Below are positions 1-6,048 of a stretch of DNA of 8,915 nt, in pieces; within the stretch, counting starts at the first letter, position 1; every line of letters begins with the position of its first letter. A model generated the notes under the pieces. It was given only the letters and a program-made list of their open reading frames with translations, did no database searches and was not told where the DNA came from. The stretch comes from Halorhodospira sp. GTDB lineage: Bacteria; Pseudomonadota; Gammaproteobacteria; Nitrococcales; Halorhodospiraceae. The position numbers and the translations under genes were made by a program. The stretch covers positions 1 to 8,915 of the forward strand of contig SKJZ01000192.1 of the NCBI GenBank assembly GCA_007121755.1, written 5' to 3'.

Positions 1-896
1 AGCTGCCCCCGTCCCGTTGCCTCAAGATGCTGTTGGTGGAAGGGGCCGAAGGCGGACTGGTGGCGCTGGTGGTGCGGGGCGACCACGAACTCAATGAGAT
101 CAAGGCGGCCAAGCATCCGCGAGTCGCCGCTCCGCTGACCTTCGCCACCCCGCAACAGGTCGAGACGGCGCTTGGGTGCCCCTTCGGCTTTGTCGGGCCG
201 GTCGGCGTGGACGCGCTGGAGATCGTCGCCGACCACGCGGCGGCCCACGCCGCCGACTTCGTCTGCGGCGCCAACCGCGCCGGTTACCACCTGCGCGGCG
301 TCAATTGGGGCCGCGACCTCCCGGAGCCGGAGACCGCCGACCTGCGCACGGTGGTGGCGGGTGACCCGAGCCCCGATGGCGGTGGCGCGTTGACCATCCG
401 GCGCGGGATCGAAGTAGGCCATGTCTTCCAACTCGGCCAGGAGTACAGCCGCAAGATGGAGGCGGCGGTGCTGGACGAGTCGGGCGACGAGCGGACCGTC
501 ACCATGGGCTGTTACGGCATCGGTGTCTCGCGCGTGGTGGCTGCCGCCATTGAGCAGAACCACGACGATGCGGGCATCTGCTGGCCCGATCCCATCGCGC
601 CCTTCCAGGTCTGCCTGGTAGCCATCGGCACCGACAAGGAGCCGGTGGCGGAGGCCGCCGAGGCGCTTTACGGCGAACTGACCGCGACCGGAATCGATGT
701 CCTCTACGACGACCGGGACGCCCGCCCCGGCGTGAAGTTCGCCGATATGGAGTTGATCGGCATCCCGCACCGGATCGTCATCAGCCCGCGGGCGCTGGCC
801 GACGACACGGTGGAGTACAAGCACCGGCGGGACGAGAAGCCGGTCTCGGTGCCGCGCGCCGAGATCATAACCTGGCTCAAGCAGCGGATCGGATAA
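1..896 (+). CDS. proS: Prolyl-tRNA synthetase, C-terminal half (5' truncated by window edge)
   Basis: Class II aminoacyl-tRNA synthetase that attaches proline to tRNA-Pro in the cytoplasm. The reading frame is open from base 3, so the gene enters from the left. The ATG at 27 is internal and should not be taken as the start. About 298 codons are present, against roughly 570 in the bacterial (ProS type 1) family. In order: the end of the INS/YbaK-like editing domain, with a lysine in RCLKMLLVEG that I align to the editing lysine of E. coli ProS, then VRGDHELNEIKAAK and GANRAGYHLRGVNWGRD; the rest of the catalytic domain with IEVGHVFQLGQEYS and class II motif 3 in GCYGIGVSRVVAAAIEQ; and the C-terminal anticodon-binding domain with DDRDARPGVKFADMELIGIP. 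It ends in TAA. It converges on trmH. Family assignment is secure; the N-terminal half is not visible. Confidence 0.97.
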   Translation, partial: LPPSRCLKMLLVEGAEGGLVALVVRGDHELNEIKAAKHPRVAAPLTFATPQQVETALGCPFGFVGPVGVDALEIVADHAAAHAADFVCGANRAGYHLRGVNWGRDLPEPETADLRTVVAGDPSPDGGGALTIRRGIEVGHVFQLGQEYSRKMEAAVLDESGDERTVTMGCYGIGVSRVVAAAIEQNHDDAGICWPDPIAPFQVCLVAIGTDKEPVAEAAEALYGELTATGIDVLYDDRDARPGVKFADMELIGIPHRIVISPRALADDTVEYKHRRDEKPVSVPRAEIITWLKQRIG

Positions 897-907
897 CCGG
901 CGCGCTA

Positions 908-958
908 TCGGCGGGAACGCCGGGGCGGAGACGCCGCCCGCCCCGGCGTTCCCGCCGA
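908..958. terminator. Perfect 21-bp hairpin between convergent proS and trmH; likely bidirectional terminator
   Basis: Arms at 908-928 and 938-958 are perfectly complementary over 21 bp and enclose a 9-nt loop (AGACGCCGC). The structure starts 12 nt after the proS stop and ends 7 nt before the trmH stop codon, filling the gap between two genes that run into each other. No T-run follows the stem on either strand, so it is not a textbook intrinsic terminator. It may stop transcription by stem strength, pause polymerase ahead of Rho, or protect both 3' ends. The hairpin is read directly; the role is inferred. Confidence 0.7.
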
Positions 959-965
959 GGCTAGG

Positions 966-1622
966 CTATCCGGCGCGGCGCGCGACGTGCCCCTCGTCAT
1001 CCAGATCCGGGTAGGGCTCACCGCTGGAGCGATAGCGGGCGGCCAACCGGGGATGCATCCACTCAAACAGTTTGCGCCGTATCGTCTCATCCGCCAACCG
1101 GGGCCGGTCGTAGAGGCCGGCGGCGGCACGCTGGCGCTCCGCTTCGTAGAGGATCACTGCCGCAGCAACGGAGACATTCAGCGACGCGCCCAGACCGTGC
1201 ATCGGGATAGTGATGTGGCGGTCGGCCAGCGCCGCCGCCTCCAGCCCCACCCCGTGCTTTTCGGCGCCCAGCAGGATGGCGCTGGGGCGGGTATAGTCGA
1301 CCGAGCGGAAGTCCACCGCCTCGTCGGAGAGGTGGGCGGCATAGACGCTGAACCCTTGCTCTCGCAACTCCGCCATGGCGGCGGGAATATCCGGATGGGT
1401 CCGCACATCGACCCACTGCCCGACACCGGACGACGCCGCCCGGCGCGGCGAGGGCTCGCCGCGCCGGGTAACGGCATGCACCGTGGCCACCCCGACACCG
1501 TCACAAGTGCGCAGCACCGCGCCGAGATTGTGGGGCTTGTGGACTTGGTCCATCAGGACGGCCAAATCGGGCTGCCGGCGCTCCAAGGCGCGCCGCATCC
1601 GCTCCATGCGTCGGGCTGTCAT
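966..1622 (-). CDS. trmH: tRNA (guanosine(18)-2'-O)-methyltransferase TrmH
   Basis: SPOUT-class methyltransferase that uses S-adenosylmethionine to methylate the ribose 2'-OH of G18 in the tRNA D-loop. At 218 aa it is close to E. coli TrmH (229 aa). The family signatures are in order: an N-terminal helix with RRALERRQPDL; motif 1 at about 32-39 (NLGAVLRT, including the catalytic-type Arg38); motif 2 at about 117-126 (ILLGAEKHGVG); motif 3 at about 139-152 (IPMHGLGASLNVSV), part of the trefoil knot that binds the cofactor. A TrmH-type C-terminal tail at about 170-218 (YDRPRLADETIRRKLFEWMH onward) separates it from RlmB or plain SpoU proteins. The ATG at 1622 has a GGAG-like ribosome site just upstream. 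It is divergent from the SDR gene and convergent with proS. A long open frame on the opposite strand across this gene is a GC-driven shadow. Confidence 0.96.
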   Translation of the reverse strand: MTARRMERMRRALERRQPDLAVLMDQVHKPHNLGAVLRTCDGVGVATVHAVTRRGEPSPRRAASSGVGQWVDVRTHPDIPAAMAELREQGFSVYAAHLSDEAVDFRSVDYTRPSAILLGAEKHGVGLEAAALADRHITIPMHGLGASLNVSVAAAVILYEAERQRAAAGLYDRPRLADETIRRKLFEWMHPRLAARYRSSGEPYPDLDDEGHVARRAG

Positions 1623-1649
1623 CGTGGCTCCAGTGTCGCGGTGGAATAA

Positions 1650-1662
1650 GGCTCAATGAGCC
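1650..1662. promoter_or_regulatory. Short palindrome in trmH / SDR divergent intergenic region
   Basis: GGCTCA-A-TGAGCC is a perfect 6-bp inverted repeat around one base, within the 117-bp gap between the divergent trmH and SDR starts. It could be an operator for either gene. An in-frame ATG at 1656 lies inside it and was not chosen as the SDR start. A TATTCT at 1686-1691 is a possible -10 for the SDR gene but lacks a convincing -35. No experimental or family support; a chance palindrome is quite possible. Confidence 0.2.
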
Positions 1663-1739
1663 GCGGCTGGTCTCTCGCGGGCGAGTATTCTAACCTGACT
1701 CATCCCATGCAGAATCCCGCCACTAACAACGACGCCAAA

Positions 1740-2591
1740 ATGAATACCGAACGAATCCTCATCGCCGGCTGCGGCGATCTTGGTTGCGCCCTCGGGAAGG
1801 AACTGGCCGCCGAGGGCCACCGGGTCTTCGGCCTGCGCCGTAACGCGGCGCGGATTCCAGCGCCGCTGGAGCCGGTGGCCGCCGACCTCTGCGACGCGGA
1901 GTCGCTCGCCGCCGCCCTCCCCTCCCCCATCGACCGCGTCTACTTTATCGTCACGCCCGACCGGCGCGATGAGGGTGGTTACCGGCGGGCCTTCGTCGAG
2001 GGGCTGATTAACCTCCGGGAATCGCTGCTCACTCATAGCGCCACTCCGCGAAAGCTCATTTTCGTCTCCAGCACCGCGGTCTATGGGCAGAGCGGCGGCG
2101 AGTGGATCGATGAGGAGAGCGCCACCGAGCCCACCCGATTCACCGGGGAGTGGCTGCTCAAGGGCGAGGCCGAGGCCCTAGCCGGTCCGTGGGCGGGGAC
2201 AGTGGTGCGTTTCGGCGGAATCTACGGCGGCGGGCGGGATTATGTGCTGCGCAAGGTGGAGGCCGGGGAGCCCTGCGACCCGGAGCACTATACCAACCGT
2301 ATCCACCATCGGGACTGTGTCGGCATTCTGCGGCACCTGGGCAGGCCGGAGGTGGCTGACGGCGTCTATATCGGCGTGGACGACGACCCGGCGCCCCAGT
2401 GCGCGGTAATGGATTACGTCGCGGAGTTACTGGGCTGCGCGCCGCCGCCCCGCCGACCGGGAGGCGGCGGCTGGTCGCGGGCCGGCAGCAAGCGGTGCAG
2501 CAACCAGCGGCTGAAGGCCACCGGCTACCGGCTGCTCTACGCATCGTTCCGGGAGGGGTACGCCGAGATCGTCAGAACCCTGCGCTCGTAG
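1740..2591 (+). CDS. NAD(P)-binding SDR-family protein, YeeZ-like
   Basis: Extended short-chain dehydrogenase/epimerase-like protein, 283 aa from the chosen start; substrate unknown. The Rossmann glycine motif GCGDLG is at about 10-15. VSSTAVYG at about 109-116 is the usual strand before the active site. NRIHHRDCVG at about 186-195 and the C-terminal GSKRCSNQRLKATGY (about 249-263) match the fold and resemble E. coli YeeZ (274 aa). The canonical YxxxK catalytic pair is not evident: the region reads PTRFTGEWLLKGEAE, with Phe where Tyr would be expected, as in YeeZ-type members. It may therefore bind nucleotide without classical SDR chemistry. The frame has earlier ATGs at 1656 and 1707. I chose 1740 because the Rossmann fold begins immediately after it and 1656 lies inside a palindrome, although no strong ribosome site precedes 1740. 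The start is uncertain; the family is fairly sure. Confidence 0.85.
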   Translation: MNTERILIAGCGDLGCALGKELAAEGHRVFGLRRNAARIPAPLEPVAADLCDAESLAAALPSPIDRVYFIVTPDRRDEGGYRRAFVEGLINLRESLLTHSATPRKLIFVSSTAVYGQSGGEWIDEESATEPTRFTGEWLLKGEAEALAGPWAGTVVRFGGIYGGGRDYVLRKVEAGEPCDPEHYTNRIHHRDCVGILRHLGRPEVADGVYIGVDDDPAPQCAVMDYVAELLGCAPPPRRPGGGGWSRAGSKRCSNQRLKATGYRLLYASFREGYAEIVRTLRS

Positions 2592-2596
2592 AAGCC

Positions 2597-2614
2597 TTTC
2601 GAGGGGGCCCGAAA
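2597..2614 (+). terminator. Weak candidate terminator hairpin after SDR gene
   Basis: Five nt after the SDR stop, TTTCG (2597-2601) can pair with CGAAA (2610-2614). GG/CC pairs continue inside it past a bulged A, giving a stem of about 7 bp with a GGG loop. No T-run follows, and the stem is short for a GC-rich genome. It is the first structure downstream of the gene; the larger repeat hairpin at 2645-2690 is the alternative terminator for this convergent gap. Confidence 0.22.
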
Positions 2615-2628
2615 AACCGGCCGTGTGT

Positions 2629-2690
2629 GGGGCGAACCTCCTTGCGGGGGGCAGTAGCGGAGCCGCGTTCCACCGCCGAATCAACCCCCG
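2629..2690 (+). repeat. Dispersed intergenic hairpin element, copy A
   Basis: This roughly 62-nt block matches 8805-8864 in the same orientation. Shared features in order: GGGGCG, a 10-nt spacer, a stem arm CGGGGG (2645-2650), a 34-nt interior (2651-2684) with 26 of 34 positions identical to copy B, including TAGCGGAGCCGCG, and the closing arm CCCCCG (2685-2690). Copy B has CGGGG/CCCCG, one pair shorter on both sides. It lies between the convergent SDR and cytochrome genes and abuts the cytochrome stop codon (2692-2694). Similarity may continue a few bases into AGGGC at 2694-2698. It could be a REP-like mobile element, a 3'-end stabiliser or terminator, or a structured RNA. I do not recognise a named family. 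Confidence 0.6.
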
Positions 2691-2691
2691 G

Positions 2692-3048
2692 TCAGGGCAA
2701 GCGGCGTCCGGGGGTGTGGAGATCGCCGTCCTGCGCCGCGAAGTAGGCGCTGAGATCGCGGATCTCCCGATCCGACAACGCTTCGGCAATGTTGGTCATA
2801 ATCTCGTGTTGGATCTCGCCCGAACGGTAGCGCTCCAGCATGACCATCAGATAGTCGGCGTGCTGCCCGCCGATCTTGGGATAGGTCGGGTCGATCGGCT
2901 CGTTCCCACCCTCCCCGTGGCAGGCAATGCACTCATCGGCCCGCTCCGCGCCGGCTTGGGGGTCGCCCCGTTGGATGGCCTGAGCCTGCAGGGCGGCCAG
3001 CGCGACCACCGCGGCAGCAGCTGCCGACGGCAACCTTCGCGCCTTCAC
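2692..3048 (-). CDS. Class I monoheme cytochrome c (second of tandem pair)
   Basis: Exported periplasmic electron carrier, 118 aa. The N-terminus has Lys/Arg, then an Ala-rich hydrophobic core (about 9-22) and likely cleavage after AQA near residue 24, so it is made for Sec export and heme attachment by the Ccm machinery. The single heme site is CIACH (40-44). PKIGGQHADYL follows at about 58-68, the probable axial Met84 is in HEIMTNIAEALSD, and the closing helix is IRDLSAYFAAQ. This layout resembles one half of diheme cytochrome c4 or a c553/c5-like protein. The start is GTG at 3048, overlapping the upstream cytochrome's TGA (GTGA), with GGAGGAG seven nt before it, so the two genes are probably translationally coupled. 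Its stop directly abuts repeat copy A. The redox partner is unknown. Confidence 0.9.
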   Translation of the reverse strand: MKARRLPSAAAAAVVALAALQAQAIQRGDPQAGAERADECIACHGEGGNEPIDPTYPKIGGQHADYLMVMLERYRSGEIQHEIMTNIAEALSDREIRDLSAYFAAQDGDLHTPGRRLP

Positions 3049-3368
3049 GGCTGCTCCTCCCCAGCGAAGAACGCCGCGACATTGCGAATATCCTCTTCAG
3101 AGATGCGGCCCGCCTGGGCGCTCATCGTAGGGTGGTCGCGCCGCCCTTCGCGATAAGCCACCAGCGCCTCTTCCAGGTATGCGGCGCTCTGGCCGCCGAT
3201 CTTCGGCACATGGTAGGAAGGGTAGGTATTCCGATACCCCTCCACACCGTGACAGCCGAGACAAGTTTGCGCCGTCTCGGCCCCCGCCGTCGGATCGCCG
3301 ACCACCACCCCGATAGGCGCCACGACAACCAAAAGCGCGGCCACTATTCGGCTCGATGCGCGAGGCAT
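3045..3368 (-). CDS. Class I monoheme cytochrome c (first of tandem pair)
   Basis: Periplasmic c-type cytochrome, 107 aa from ATG 3368. That start is preferred over the in-frame ATG at 3425 because a strong AAGGAGG ribosome site precedes it and it gives a normal signal peptide (MPRASSR, then a hydrophobic core at about 8-23). The heme site is CLGCH (36-40), followed by HVPKIGGQSAAYLEEALVAY at about 53-72. The likely axial Met82 is in HPTMSAQAGRISEEDI, and the C-terminal helix is IRNVAAFFAG. It shares the PKIGGQxxxYL block and layout with the downstream cytochrome, suggesting duplication or a split cytochrome c4. It follows acyP by 50 nt, a gap that may hold its own promoter (TATAAG at 3411-3406). 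Partners such as a cytochrome c oxidase, a sulfur enzyme or a photosynthetic reaction centre cannot be told from the window. Confidence 0.9.
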   Translation of the reverse strand: MPRASSRIVAALLVVVAPIGVVVGDPTAGAETAQTCLGCHGVEGYRNTYPSYHVPKIGGQSAAYLEEALVAYREGRRDHPTMSAQAGRISEEDIRNVAAFFAGEEQP

Positions 3369-3405
3369 GCCCCCCTCCTTCCCCTTCGAAATCCCACTCC
3401 CTTTA

Positions 3406-3411
3406 CTTATA
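3406..3411 (-). promoter_or_regulatory. Possible -10 element for the cytochrome pair
   Basis: TATAAG (reading the minus strand) sits in an AT-rich patch within the 50-nt gap between acyP and the first cytochrome. It would place a transcript start roughly 30 nt before the ATG at 3368. No good -35 is seen at 17 nt, so this is weak. It would allow the cytochromes to be expressed separately from the YihY-acyP pair. Confidence 0.25.
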
Positions 3412-3418
3412 GACGAAC

Positions 3419-3688
3419 TCAGCAAATAGAAAAGGTCGACGAGGCCGAGCCGTCATACGGCCGGCACGTCAAATCGCTGACCCGGGCCTGGGGCGGCCCT
3501 TCGCGCAGCCACTCCCGCATCGCCTCCAGGGCCGCCGGATCACCACACGCCACCACCTCGACCCGGCCGTCGGGGAGGTTCCGCGCATGGCCGGTCAGCC
3601 CCAGGCGCCGAGCCTCCTTCTGGGCGCTGGCCCGAAAAAACACCCCTTGGACTCGCCCCGCCACCAGACACTGCATACACTCGCTCAT
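3419..3688 (-). CDS. acyP: Acylphosphatase
   Basis: Small cytoplasmic enzyme that hydrolyses acyl phosphates to carboxylate and phosphate. From ATG 3688 it is 89 aa, matching the usual 90 or so. The signature GRVQGVFFR (11-19) supplies the phosphate-binding loop and catalytic Arg19. LTGHARNLPDGRVEVVACG (31-49) carries the catalytic Asn37. The second Phe in VFFR replaces the more usual Gly. An in-frame ATG at 3727 directly follows the TAA of the upstream YihY gene (TAAATG) and has GAGG before it, which would add 13 residues and favour coupled translation. The 3688 start fits family length better and has GGAGG about 10 nt upstream. Either is possible. The gene ends 50 nt before the cytochrome start. 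Confidence 0.93.
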   Translation of the reverse strand: MSECMQCLVAGRVQGVFFRASAQKEARRLGLTGHARNLPDGRVEVVACGDPAALEAMREWLREGPPQARVSDLTCRPYDGSASSTFSIC

Positions 3689-3727
3689 AGCGATCCCGCC
3701 TCCGGCCGGTTTCACCAGGCACACCAT

Positions 3728-4996
3728 TTACGCCTCGTAGAGGTCGTCCAACGGAATATCGAGAGCCCGCTCAAGATCTTGATCGACCGCCAATAGCGCC
3801 TCGGCCAAGCGGCGATCTCCCGGGCCGTCACCCCCGGCCACCGCCTCCGCCCTGGGCAGCGTAAACGGCTGACTGCGGTAGAGTTCGGCCACCGTAACGC
3901 GGGAGAGGTCTCGCGCCAACAGCCACTCGCCATCGGCCGACAACTCCACCAGCCGCGCTTCGCGCAGGCCGGACAGGGCCCGCTCCAAGGCGGGCTCTCC
4001 GGCCGTCGGCTCCAGACGAAGAAGCCGCTCCGTCGACAGTCCGCCGCCCTTCTTCTGAGCGCCGCGCAAGTGGCCAAGGAGGCGCACCGTGAATACCAGG
4101 GTCCAGCGGGGGTCCAGAGATCCGCCGGCACGGAGCCGAAAACCGCGCAGCGCCTGGGCCACCTCAGCGCCGCCAAGGATGATCAACCAGGAAATGTAGA
4201 TCCAGATCAGGAAGATCGGAAGTGCGGCCAAGGCCCCGTAGATGGCCTCGTAGGTGGGCACCCAGGTCACGAACCACCCGAACCCGATCTTCGCCGTCTC
4301 GAAGAGCACCGCCGCAACGGCGCCGCCGATGACGGCGTGCCCCAACGGTACGCTGCAATGGGGCACCACCGCATAGAGCAACGCGAAGGCGACCATCTGC
4401 ACCAGGAAGGGGATGATCGCGAACCCGAGCCCAACGACCATCGAGGGCGGCTCCAAAGCGCCGAGCAACGCGGTCCCCAGATAGGATGTCACCACCAAGC
4501 CGACACCCACCAACAACGGCCCTAAGGTAAGCACCGTCCAGTAGACCATGAAGCGCTGCACCGGCGGGCGGGGGCGCTGCACCCTCCAAATGTCGTTCAA
4601 GCTGCGTTCCACCGTCCCCATCAAGAGCAGCGCGGACGCGGCGAGGCCGAGAATGCCGACCGCGGTTACGCCGGCGGCGCGCGCGACGAACCGCTCCAGG
4701 TGTTCATCCACCGCCTCACCGGCCGCCGGTACCAGGTTCGCCACCAGGCCGGCGCGCAATTGCTCGGTCACGCCCTCGAAGACCGGGAAAGCCGCCAACA
4801 CCGAAAAACTGATCGTCATTAGCGGAACGATGGCCAGCAACGTCGTATACGCCAGCGTCGCCGCGCTCTTGAGGCAGGCATCACGGCGCAACCTTCCAAG
4901 CAGATAGACGGAGAACCCTTCACAAGCGGCGCACGCCGGGTTGCCGCGGATCCGTTCCAGCCGGCTCCACACCCTCTCGGCAATCCTCTCACGCAT
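3728..4996 (-). CDS. YihY/BrkB-family inner membrane protein with C-terminal soluble domain
   Basis: Polytopic inner-membrane protein, 422 aa, of the YihY/virulence factor BrkB family. The family was once labelled ribonuclease BN, but that activity belongs to a different protein (ElaC/RNase Z type), so no nuclease role is assigned. Six hydrophobic segments lie at about 48-70, 108-130, 150-172, 186-210, 218-244 and 252-276. Family motifs include LAYTTLLAIVPLM, VERSLNDIWRV and PTYEAIYGALAALPIFLIWI. After the last helix comes a soluble region of about 130 residues (290-422) whose helical pattern resembles a winged-helix fold, as in longer members of the family. The ATG at 4996 has GGAGAAGAAGG upstream. 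It leads the minus-strand cluster with acyP directly behind it and is divergent from wrbA. Its substrate or transport role is unknown. Confidence 0.93.
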   Translation of the reverse strand: MRERIAERVWSRLERIRGNPACAACEGFSVYLLGRLRRDACLKSAATLAYTTLLAIVPLMTISFSVLAAFPVFEGVTEQLRAGLVANLVPAAGEAVDEHLERFVARAAGVTAVGILGLAASALLLMGTVERSLNDIWRVQRPRPPVQRFMVYWTVLTLGPLLVGVGLVVTSYLGTALLGALEPPSMVVGLGFAIIPFLVQMVAFALLYAVVPHCSVPLGHAVIGGAVAAVLFETAKIGFGWFVTWVPTYEAIYGALAALPIFLIWIYISWLIILGGAEVAQALRGFRLRAGGSLDPRWTLVFTVRLLGHLRGAQKKGGGLSTERLLRLEPTAGEPALERALSGLREARLVELSADGEWLLARDLSRVTVAELYRSQPFTLPRAEAVAGGDGPGDRRLAEALLAVDQDLERALDIPLDDLYEA

Positions 4997-5011
4997 CGCC
5001 TTCTTCTCCTT

Positions 5012-5057
5012 ATTCTATGCGGCACGCTATTCAACGGCTTGCGGCAACGATTAGAAT
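5012..5057. promoter_or_regulatory. Divergent promoter region between YihY gene and wrbA, mirrored TAGAAT boxes
   Basis: A -10-like TAGAAT lies at 5052-5057 on the plus strand (toward wrbA, 29 nt before its GTG). An identical TAGAAT lies at 5017-5012 on the minus strand (toward the YihY gene, 15 nt before its ATG). Both differ from TATAAT by one base. No good -35 sits at 16-18 nt for either, so the promoters are weak, activated, or use another sigma factor. A transcript from the minus box would have a very short leader. Confidence 0.35.
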
Positions 5058-5086
5058 GCGGGACCGCGCACGCCGGAGACCTGCAA

Positions 5087-5683
5087 GTGACCAGGATTTT
5101 AGTGCTCTACTATAGCCGTACCGGGGCCACCGCCGACATGGCCCGGCTGGCCGCGCGAGGGGTGGAGTCTGTATCGGAGGCCGAAGCGGTGCTGCGCACC
5201 GTGCCAGCGGTCTCACCGGTCACCGAAGCGACCGCCCCTGAGGTCCCTGAGAGCGGCCCGCCGTACGCCGCCCTTGAGGATCTGGAGCACTGCGACGGCC
5301 TCCTGCTCGGCAGTCCGACGCGGTTCGGCAATATGGCCGCGCCGCTGAAGCACTTTCTCGACACCACCGGCAGCGCCTGGCTCTCCGGCGTGCTAGCTGG
5401 CAAGCCGGCCGGCCTTTTCACCTCGACCGGGAGCCTCCACGGGGGACAGGAGAGCACGCTGCTATCGATGATGCTCCCGCTCCTGCACCACGGAATGCTC
5501 ATTGTCGGCATCCCCTACACCGAGGCGGAAGTGGGGACAACCCGCAGTGGCGGCACGCCTTACGGCGCCAGCCACTGGGCCGGCACCGCGGGCGACATGG
5601 AACTGACCGGCGAGGAGCGCCGACTCTGCCACGCCCAAGGCCGGCGGGTGGCAGAGACGGCACACCACTTGAGGGCAGCGTGA
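5087..5683 (+). CDS. wrbA: NAD(P)H:quinone oxidoreductase, WrbA family
   Basis: FMN-dependent flavodoxin-like enzyme that reduces quinones by two electrons, normally a cytoplasmic tetramer linked to oxidative stress defence. The GTG at 5087 is preferred over an upstream in-frame TTG at 5039: CCGGAGA precedes it at good spacing, the flavodoxin strand RILVLYYS begins at once, and the product is 198 aa, the same length as E. coli WrbA. The FMN phosphate loop is SRTGAT (10-15). SPTRFGNM (76-83), STGSLHGGQE (113-122), HHGMLIVGIPY (134-144) and GGTPYGA (155-161) are the WrbA-defining blocks that separate it from ordinary flavodoxins. The stop overlaps the start of the DUF2069 gene (GTGA), indicating an operon. 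In Pseudomonas an arsC-like gene lies beside wrbA (from memory); none is here. Confidence 0.95.
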   Translation: MTRILVLYYSRTGATADMARLAARGVESVSEAEAVLRTVPAVSPVTEATAPEVPESGPPYAALEDLEHCDGLLLGSPTRFGNMAAPLKHFLDTTGSAWLSGVLAGKPAGLFTSTGSLHGGQESTLLSMMLPLLHHGMLIVGIPYTEAEVGTTRSGGTPYGASHWAGTAGDMELTGEERRLCHAQGRRVAETAHHLRAA

Positions 5684-6048
5684 TCAAGGCGTCCACACTC
5701 CACAAGGCCGCGGTGACCGCCTACCTGTCGCTTTTCGTTCTCCTGATGGCCTGGCTCCTGTGGCTCGATCCTCCCGATGAGGCACTGCGATCGATCGCCC
5801 TTATCACCCTGGTCGGTCCGCTGCTCATCCCCCTTCGCGGCGTCCTCTATGGGCGGCGATACACGGTAGCGTGGAGCACCATCATTATTCTGATCTACTT
5901 TGTTCACGGCGTAACCAGCGTCGCTGTTTCCGGCCCCGGCCGGTGGCTCGGCATGGCCGAGATCGCATTGGCGGCGATCTATTTCACGACGGCGGTTTCG
6001 TATGTCCGCCTCTCGTCGCGCCCGGTTCACCGAGCACCTCACGGATGA
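5680..6048 (+). CDS. DUF2069 family small inner membrane protein
   Basis: A 122-aa protein of unknown function with four predicted membrane helices at about 11-29, 37-57, 62-84 and 89-110, matching the short four-helix layout of DUF2069. The loops contain LWLDPPDEALRS and LRGVLYGRRYTVAWS. The start is GTG at 5680, overlapping the wrbA stop as GTGA, with GAGGG upstream, so translation is probably coupled to wrbA. The last 21 or so codons, including the end of helix 4 and the Arg/His tail, lie over the 3' end of hda on the other strand. DUF2069 genes are known to me as frequent neighbours of wrbA in gammaproteobacteria. No reaction can be assigned. Confidence 0.85.
   Translation: MIKASTLHKAAVTAYLSLFVLLMAWLLWLDPPDEALRSIALITLVGPLLIPLRGVLYGRRYTVAWSTIIILIYFVHGVTSVAVSGPGRWLGMAEIALAAIYFTTAVSYVRLSSRPVHRAPHG

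Noticed and set aside
987..1649. 220-codon open frame on the plus strand across trmH
   Set aside because: It lies antisense to a clear TrmH with all three SPOUT motifs; the translation is Arg/Gly/His-rich without recognisable domains, as expected from GC-rich antisense frames.
3132..3740. 202-codon plus-strand frame opposite the first cytochrome and acyP
   Set aside because: Antisense to a cytochrome with CxxCH and to acylphosphatase with its catalytic motif; no independent support.
3728..4996. Naming the membrane protein ribonuclease BN
   Set aside because: The old name reflects a misassignment; the family is a membrane protein and the RNase BN activity belongs to an RNase Z-type enzyme.
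5560..6042. 160-codon minus-strand frame opposite wrbA and DUF2069
   Set aside because: Antisense to two coupled, recognisable genes; the translation is polar and shows no domain.
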